NCBI GenBank assembly: GCA_964448935.1
Contig: CAYVBE010000181.1
Location: 1-8,555, forward strand
DNA: 8,555 nt
DNA from: CAYVBE01 sp964448935
GTDB lineage: Bacteria > Planctomycetota > Brocadiia > SM23-32
Direction of reading: 5' to 3'
Shown here: positions 6,249 through 8,555 of the stretch, piece after piece
Layout: each line of letters opens with the position of its first letter
How positions within the stretch are numbered: the first letter of the stretch is position 1
Made by a program: the position numbers and the translations under genes
The notes under the pieces: generated by a model
What the model was told of the DNA's origin: nothing
Databases searched by the model: none
Seen by the model: only the letters and a program-made list of their open reading frames with translations

Positions 6249-7979
6249 TCAGGCCGGCTCGGGGATCTCGGTCCTTTTCGCCGCGCCCAGCATGTGGTCT
6301 ATCGCCTCCCCGGCGGGCACCATGGGGTAGACGTTCTCCTCCGGGGCGATTGCGAAGTCCAACAGGACGGGGCGGTTTTCCGTCTCGCGCGCCTTCTGGA
6401 GCGCCGGCTCCACCTCGCCCGCCGATTCGGCCCGCAGGGCGGCGGCTCCGAACGACTCCGCCAGCCGCACGAAGTCAGGATTGCCCTCCGCCAGATACGT
6501 GCCGGAGTACCGCCGCTCCAGGAAGAGTTCCTGCCACTGCCGCACCATGCCCAGATAACCGTTGTTGAGGCACGCGATCCGCACCGGCAGCCGGTGCCGG
6601 ACGGCGGTGGCCATCTCCTGGATGTTCATCTGCAGTGAGCCGTCGCTGGTGATCAGCCAGACCTCACGGTCGGGCCGGCCGAACTGTGCGCCGATGGCGG
6701 CGGGCAGGCCGTAGCCCATCGTCCCCAGCCCGCCGGAGCTGAGGAAGCTGCGCGGACGCGTGAACCGGTAGAACTGCGCCGCCCACATCTGGTGCTGGCC
6801 CACGTCGGTCACGATGATCGCGTTGCCGTCGGTCATCTCCGATATGCGCTCGATAACCGCCTGAGGCTTGATCTCGCCCGCGCCCGCGTCGTAGCTCAGA
6901 GGATATTCCTGTTTCCAGCGTTCGATGCGCTCCAGCCAGGGCGCGTGCTTCGCCGGTTTCACCAGCGGTATGAGGCGGTCGAGCGTGGCGCCGGCGTCGC
7001 CGACGATGGGGACGTCGGCCGGGACGACCTTGCCGATGGTGGACGCGTCAATGTCCACATGCACGATCTTTGCCTCGGGCGCGAAACCGTCCAGGCGGCC
7101 CGTGATGCGGTCGTCGAAGCGCGCGCCGACGGCGATCAGCAGGTCGGCGTGCGTGACGGCGTAGTTGGCGTAAACGGTGCCGTGCATGCCGAGCATCTGG
7201 AGCGAGAGGGGGGCGTCCTCCGGGAACGCCCCGAGGGCCATCAGTGTGGTCGTGACCGGGATATTGGCTTTCCGGGCGAGGGCCCGCACCTGCTTCTCCG
7301 CACCGGACGCGATGGCTCCGCCGCCCACGTAGAGAACCGGCCACTCGGCCTCATTGATCAGCCGGGCCGCTTTCTCGATCTGGCCGGGGTGAGGCGGGCC
7401 GGGCACGCGGTAGCCGGGCAACCGCATGTCCGCGTCGGGCTGACCCGCGACGGCGGCATTGATGACGTCCGCCGGCAGGTCCACCAGGACGGGTCCCGGT
7501 CGGCCGGTCCGTGCGATGTGGAATGCTTCCCGCAGCACCCGCCCGATGTCCTTCGCGTCCTTCACCAGGTAGTTGTGTTTGGTTATGGGCCGGGTGATGC
7601 CGGTCATGTCGGCTTCCTGGAAGGCGTCGGTGCCGATCAGGTGGCTTTTGACCTGGCCCGTGATGGCCACCAGGGGAACGCTGTCCATGTGGGCCGTCGC
7701 GATGGCCGTCACCAGGTTGGTCGCGCCGGGCCCGCTGGTGGCCAGGCAGACGCCGACCCGGCCCGTGGCGCGGGCGTAGCCGTCCGCCATGTGACCCGCT
7801 CCCTGCTCGTGGCGGCAGAGGACCGTCTTGGGCGGGGCGTCGTAAAGTCTGTCGTACAGCATGATGACTGCCGCGCCGGGCACGCCGAAGATGTACTCGA
7901 TGCCTTCGTCGAGCAACGTCTCGATGGCGATGTCTGCCCCCGTGCGGTGTCCGGCCTCGTCCGTCGCTTCGCGCTTCAT
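6249..7979 (-). CDS. ilvB: Acetolactate synthase, large (catalytic) subunit
   Basis: This 576-residue ThDP enzyme condenses two pyruvates, or pyruvate plus 2-ketobutyrate, to acetolactate or acetohydroxybutyrate, the first common step to Val, Leu and Ile. Visible landmarks are GVPGAAV (32-38), catalytic Glu58 in CRHEQGAGHMADGYARATG, TSGPGATN (81-88), ARFDDRITG (286-294), GTMGYGLPAAIG (419-430), the ThDP/metal segment at 445-473 ending in Asn472-Asn473, and NGYLGMVRQWQELF, an AHAS hallmark. The normally invariant first Gly of the ThDP GDG motif is Ser445 (SDGS). Length and ends are normal; the C-terminal VYPMVPAGEAIDHML is typical. I chose ATG 7979 because GGAGG at 7984-7988 lies 4 nt upstream. 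The longer frame back to 8081 would run through the terminator and is rejected. No regulatory subunit gene (ilvN) follows. Expression is probably controlled by the upstream attenuator. Confidence 0.95.
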   Translation of the reverse strand: MKREATDEAGHRTGADIAIETLLDEGIEYIFGVPGAAVIMLYDRLYDAPPKTVLCRHEQGAGHMADGYARATGRVGVCLATSGPGATNLVTAIATAHMDSVPLVAITGQVKSHLIGTDAFQEADMTGITRPITKHNYLVKDAKDIGRVLREAFHIARTGRPGPVLVDLPADVINAAVAGQPDADMRLPGYRVPGPPHPGQIEKAARLINEAEWPVLYVGGGAIASGAEKQVRALARKANIPVTTTLMALGAFPEDAPLSLQMLGMHGTVYANYAVTHADLLIAVGARFDDRITGRLDGFAPEAKIVHVDIDASTIGKVVPADVPIVGDAGATLDRLIPLVKPAKHAPWLERIERWKQEYPLSYDAGAGEIKPQAVIERISEMTDGNAIIVTDVGQHQMWAAQFYRFTRPRSFLSSGGLGTMGYGLPAAIGAQFGRPDREVWLITSDGSLQMNIQEMATAVRHRLPVRIACLNNGYLGMVRQWQELFLERRYSGTYLAEGNPDFVRLAESFGAAALRAESAGEVEPALQKARETENRPVLLDFAIAPEENVYPMVPAGEAIDHMLGAAKRTEIPEPA

Positions 7980-7983
7980 GGTG

Positions 7984-7988
7984 CCTCC
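7984..7988 (-). promoter_or_regulatory. Ribosome binding site of ilvB
   Basis: GGAGG on the minus strand lies 4 nt before ATG 7979 and fixes the start well inside the longest open frame. It lies about 20 nt past the terminator U-tract, so only read-through transcripts carry it. Confidence 0.8.
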
Positions 7989-8008
7989 GATAGGGCGTTG
8001 TCCGTACG

Positions 8009-8043
8009 AAAAAAGAACCCTCCGGCCTCGTGAGGCAGAAGGG
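8009..8043 (-). terminator. Rho-independent terminator in the ilvB leader (attenuator)
   Basis: On the minus strand CCCTTCTGCCT (8043-8033) pairs with AGGCCGGAGGG (8028-8018) around a CACG loop. The stem is 11 positions with one T/C mismatch and one G-T wobble, followed directly by TTCTTTTTT (8017-8009). It lies 29 nt upstream of the ilvB ATG and downstream of the leader peptide, which is the position of an attenuator rather than a gene-end terminator. Confidence 0.85.
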
Positions 8044-8086
8044 CGACGAACGCACCTATCGCGCGAACACCGACCCCTCACCTCAC
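8030..8086 (-). promoter_or_regulatory. Predicted antiterminator pairing in the ilvB leader
   Basis: Minus-strand GTGAGGTGAGGGG (8086-8074) can pair with 8043-8030. The core GTGAGG/CCTCAC (8081-8086 with 8030-8035) is perfect, and extension through G-T wobbles gives 12 of 13 positions. This consumes the 5' arm and loop of the terminator, so the two structures are mutually exclusive. The same segment can instead pair with leader codons 7-9 (TGAGGTG with CACCTCA), which would leave the terminator free. This was folded by hand, so energies are unknown. Confidence 0.65.
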
Positions 8087-8087
8087 T

Positions 8088-8104
8088 GCCCGGACCACCC
8101 GGGC
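8088..8104 (-). promoter_or_regulatory. GC hairpin just after the leader peptide (pause/protector candidate)
   Basis: GCCCGG-GTGGT-CCGGGC is a perfect 6-bp stem with a 5-nt loop, starting 8 nt after the leader stop codon. It is placed to act as an RNA polymerase pause hairpin that lets the leading ribosome catch up, as in classical amino acid attenuators. Confidence 0.6.
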
Positions 8105-8112
8105 GGGGAGGG

Positions 8113-8160
8113 CTATAGCACTACTACGACCGTGCTGAGGTGGATCGGTATCCGCTTCAT
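8113..8160 (-). CDS. Attenuator leader peptide MKRIPIHLSTVVVVL
   Basis: This frame of 15 codons plus TAG begins 10 nt after the TATAAT box. Eight of its 15 residues are branched-chain (Ile4, Ile6, Leu8, Val11-14, Leu15), with a run of four Val plus Leu directly before the stop. This is the typical build of ilv leader peptides such as IlvL/IvbL of enterobacteria. Codons ATA, GTA (twice) and CTA are A-ended ones that a GC-rich genome should use rarely, which would sharpen stalling. There is no Shine-Dalgarno, and the predicted transcription start leaves 0-5 nt before the ATG, so translation would be leaderless or nearly so. The peptide itself probably has no function; ribosome position is the signal. 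The composition, promoter and downstream terminator together make chance unlikely. Confidence 0.85.
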   Translation of the reverse strand: MKRIPIHLSTVVVVL

Positions 8161-8170
8161 GATGCCAGCG

Positions 8171-8199
8171 ATTATACGCGGTCCGGAGGCCTGCGTCAA
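8171..8199 (-). promoter_or_regulatory. Strong sigma70 promoter of the ilvB leader
   Basis: On the minus strand TTGACG (8194-8199, 5/6) and a perfect TATAAT (8171-8176) are separated by exactly 17 bp. Transcription should begin near 8163 (A), 3 nt before the leader ATG. The promoter lies 44 bp after the stop of the zinc-finger gene, so ilvB has its own transcription unit. Confidence 0.85.
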
Positions 8200-8242
8200 A
8201 CAACTTGCGCGGCAGTGTATGGGGCGCGAGAGGGACCGAAGT

Positions 8243-8476
8243 TTACACAGAGACCGGGGCGTAGCGGATCACCTCGATCTCGGCGCCCCGGCGGACGGCT
8301 TCCTCCGCGAGGTCGTGAACCTGGGCGGTCGCGTCCTCCGAAAGATAGTATTCCCCGTAGTTCCGGCAGACCTGCGCGGGCGTGTCTTTGATAACCACGG
8401 TGGTGCTGCCGCGCTGGAGAGTGACAGTGGCCGTGCCGCTTTGCGTGGTGCCGGTTTTGCAGATGGTGCATTTCAT
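8243..8476 (-). CDS. YgiT-type (MqsA N-domain-like) zinc-finger protein
   Basis: This 77-residue protein matches the short YgiT-type family: MKCTICKTGTTQSGTATVTL, then TTVVIKDTPAQVC and GEYYLSED. The family has two CxxC zinc knuckles. The first is intact (Cys3, Cys6). The second reads Cys37-Arg-Asn-Tyr40, so the fourth ligand is missing. It corresponds to the zinc-binding half of the MqsA antitoxin without the DNA-binding helix-turn-helix; many relatives sit beside small toxin-like genes, often of the DUF4258 type. A partner would be upstream, past the window edge, and none can be recognised in 8477-8555. The ATG has GAGGA at 8484-8488, 7 nt upstream. The C-terminal 30 residues are helical and charged (HDLAEEAVRRGAEIEVIRY). 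The antitoxin role is inference. Confidence 0.8.
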   Translation of the reverse strand: MKCTICKTGTTQSGTATVTLQRGSTTVVIKDTPAQVCRNYGEYYLSEDATAQVHDLAEEAVRRGAEIEVIRYAPVSV

Positions 8477-8498
8477 GGTTCTGTCCTCGTCTTGAAGT

Positions 8499-8527
8499 TT
8501 TGTAACCGTTCACGGATTTCGGATCAA
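8499..8527 (-). promoter_or_regulatory. Candidate promoter of the YgiT-type gene
   Basis: On the minus strand TTGATC (8522-8527, 4/6) and TACAAA (8499-8504, 4/6) are 17 bp apart, ending 22 bp before the ATG. The strength is modest. If real, the zinc-finger gene can be expressed without an upstream partner. The remaining bases to 8555 show no recognisable coding end. Confidence 0.32.
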
Positions 8528-8555
8528 GCGGCCACCAGGGAGGGGGGAGGTTGAC

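Larger units (their letters stand above)
7980..8163 (-). promoter_or_regulatory. Branched-chain amino acid attenuator leader of ilvB
   Basis: The roughly 180-nt leader between the predicted transcription start (about 8163) and ilvB contains, in order, a Val/Ile/Leu-rich 15-codon peptide, a G/C hairpin (8088-8104), a segment able to form an antiterminator (8074-8086), and an intrinsic terminator (8009-8043). Segment 8079-8085 can pair over 7 bp with leader codons 7-9 (8136-8142), or alternatively with the 5' arm of the terminator. In the established ilv/leu attenuation logic, a ribosome stalled at the Val codons (8119-8130) would cover 8136-8142. That frees 8074-8086 to block the terminator, and ilvB is transcribed. 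With ample charged tRNA, the ribosome finishes and termination wins. The elements are seen directly; the switching model is inferred by hand folding. Confidence 0.82.

Noticed and set aside
6792..8033. 413-residue plus-strand open frame opposite ilvB
   Set aside because: Its composition is dominated by Gly, Val, Asp, Arg and His, with no family motif, and it is fully explained as the antisense of ilvB.
7980..8081. N-terminal extension of IlvB by 34 residues back to 8081
   Set aside because: It would translate through the terminator hairpin, the added Arg-rich residues match no AHAS N-terminus, and a GGAGG site supports ATG 7979.
8196..8513. 105-residue minus-strand frame overlapping the zinc-finger gene
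   Set aside because: It is the +1-type shadow of the YgiT-type gene, rich in Arg/His/Gly with no motif, and it overlaps the ilvB promoter.
1..8555. CRISPR array, tRNA/rRNA genes, insertion sequence or T-box riboswitch
   Set aside because: I saw no regularly spaced direct repeats, no cloverleaf, no transposase and no T-box core motif. The ilvB leader is explained by a peptide-coding attenuator instead.

Overview
The window is GC-rich. Every convincing gene reads on the minus strand, so transcription runs from high to low coordinates. The gene set is a formylglycine sulfatase, a GH78 alpha-L-rhamnosidase-like protein, a UroD-superfamily protein, a DUF362 double-cluster ferredoxin protein, acetolactate synthase and a YgiT-type zinc-finger protein. 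This mix is common in free-living glycan-degrading bacteria of the Planctomycetota / Verrucomicrobiota / Lentisphaerota / Hydrogenedentota kind. That placement is inference from gene content only; no rRNA or marker gene is present.

Layout in the direction of transcription. (1) 8555-8243: a short upstream stretch and a 77-residue YgiT/MqsA-like zinc-finger protein in which one of the four expected zinc cysteines is a tyrosine. (2) 8199-7980: a compact regulatory leader. A near-consensus sigma70 promoter (TTGACG, 17 bp, TATAAT) lies almost directly against a 15-codon reading frame encoding MKRIPIHLSTVVVVL. This is followed by a hairpin, an antiterminator-capable segment and a rho-independent terminator with a U-tract, all upstream of the ilvB start. 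I read it as a branched-chain amino acid attenuator with a leaderless or nearly leaderless leader peptide. (3) 7979-6249: ilvB, the acetolactate synthase catalytic subunit. No ilvN follows it. (4) 6143-5076: a DUF362 protein with two 4Fe-4S clusters, 105 bp after ilvB. (5) 5063-130: a tight three-gene unit, sulfatase - rhamnosidase - UroD-like protein (gaps of 27 and 10 bp). It is preceded by a plausible promoter carrying a small dyad over the -10 box, and followed by a 61-bp element with perfect 18-bp inverted arms.

How the genes fit together: ilvB makes acetolactate or acetohydroxybutyrate for Val/Leu/Ile synthesis, and the leader would sense charged Val/Leu/Ile tRNAs. The sulfatase and rhamnosidase have no visible signal peptides, so they probably remove sulfate and rhamnose from small, imported glycan fragments in the cytoplasm. 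The UroD-like protein's role there is unknown. The most noteworthy item is the attenuator, whose leader peptide, alternative pairings and terminator can all be read from the sequence.
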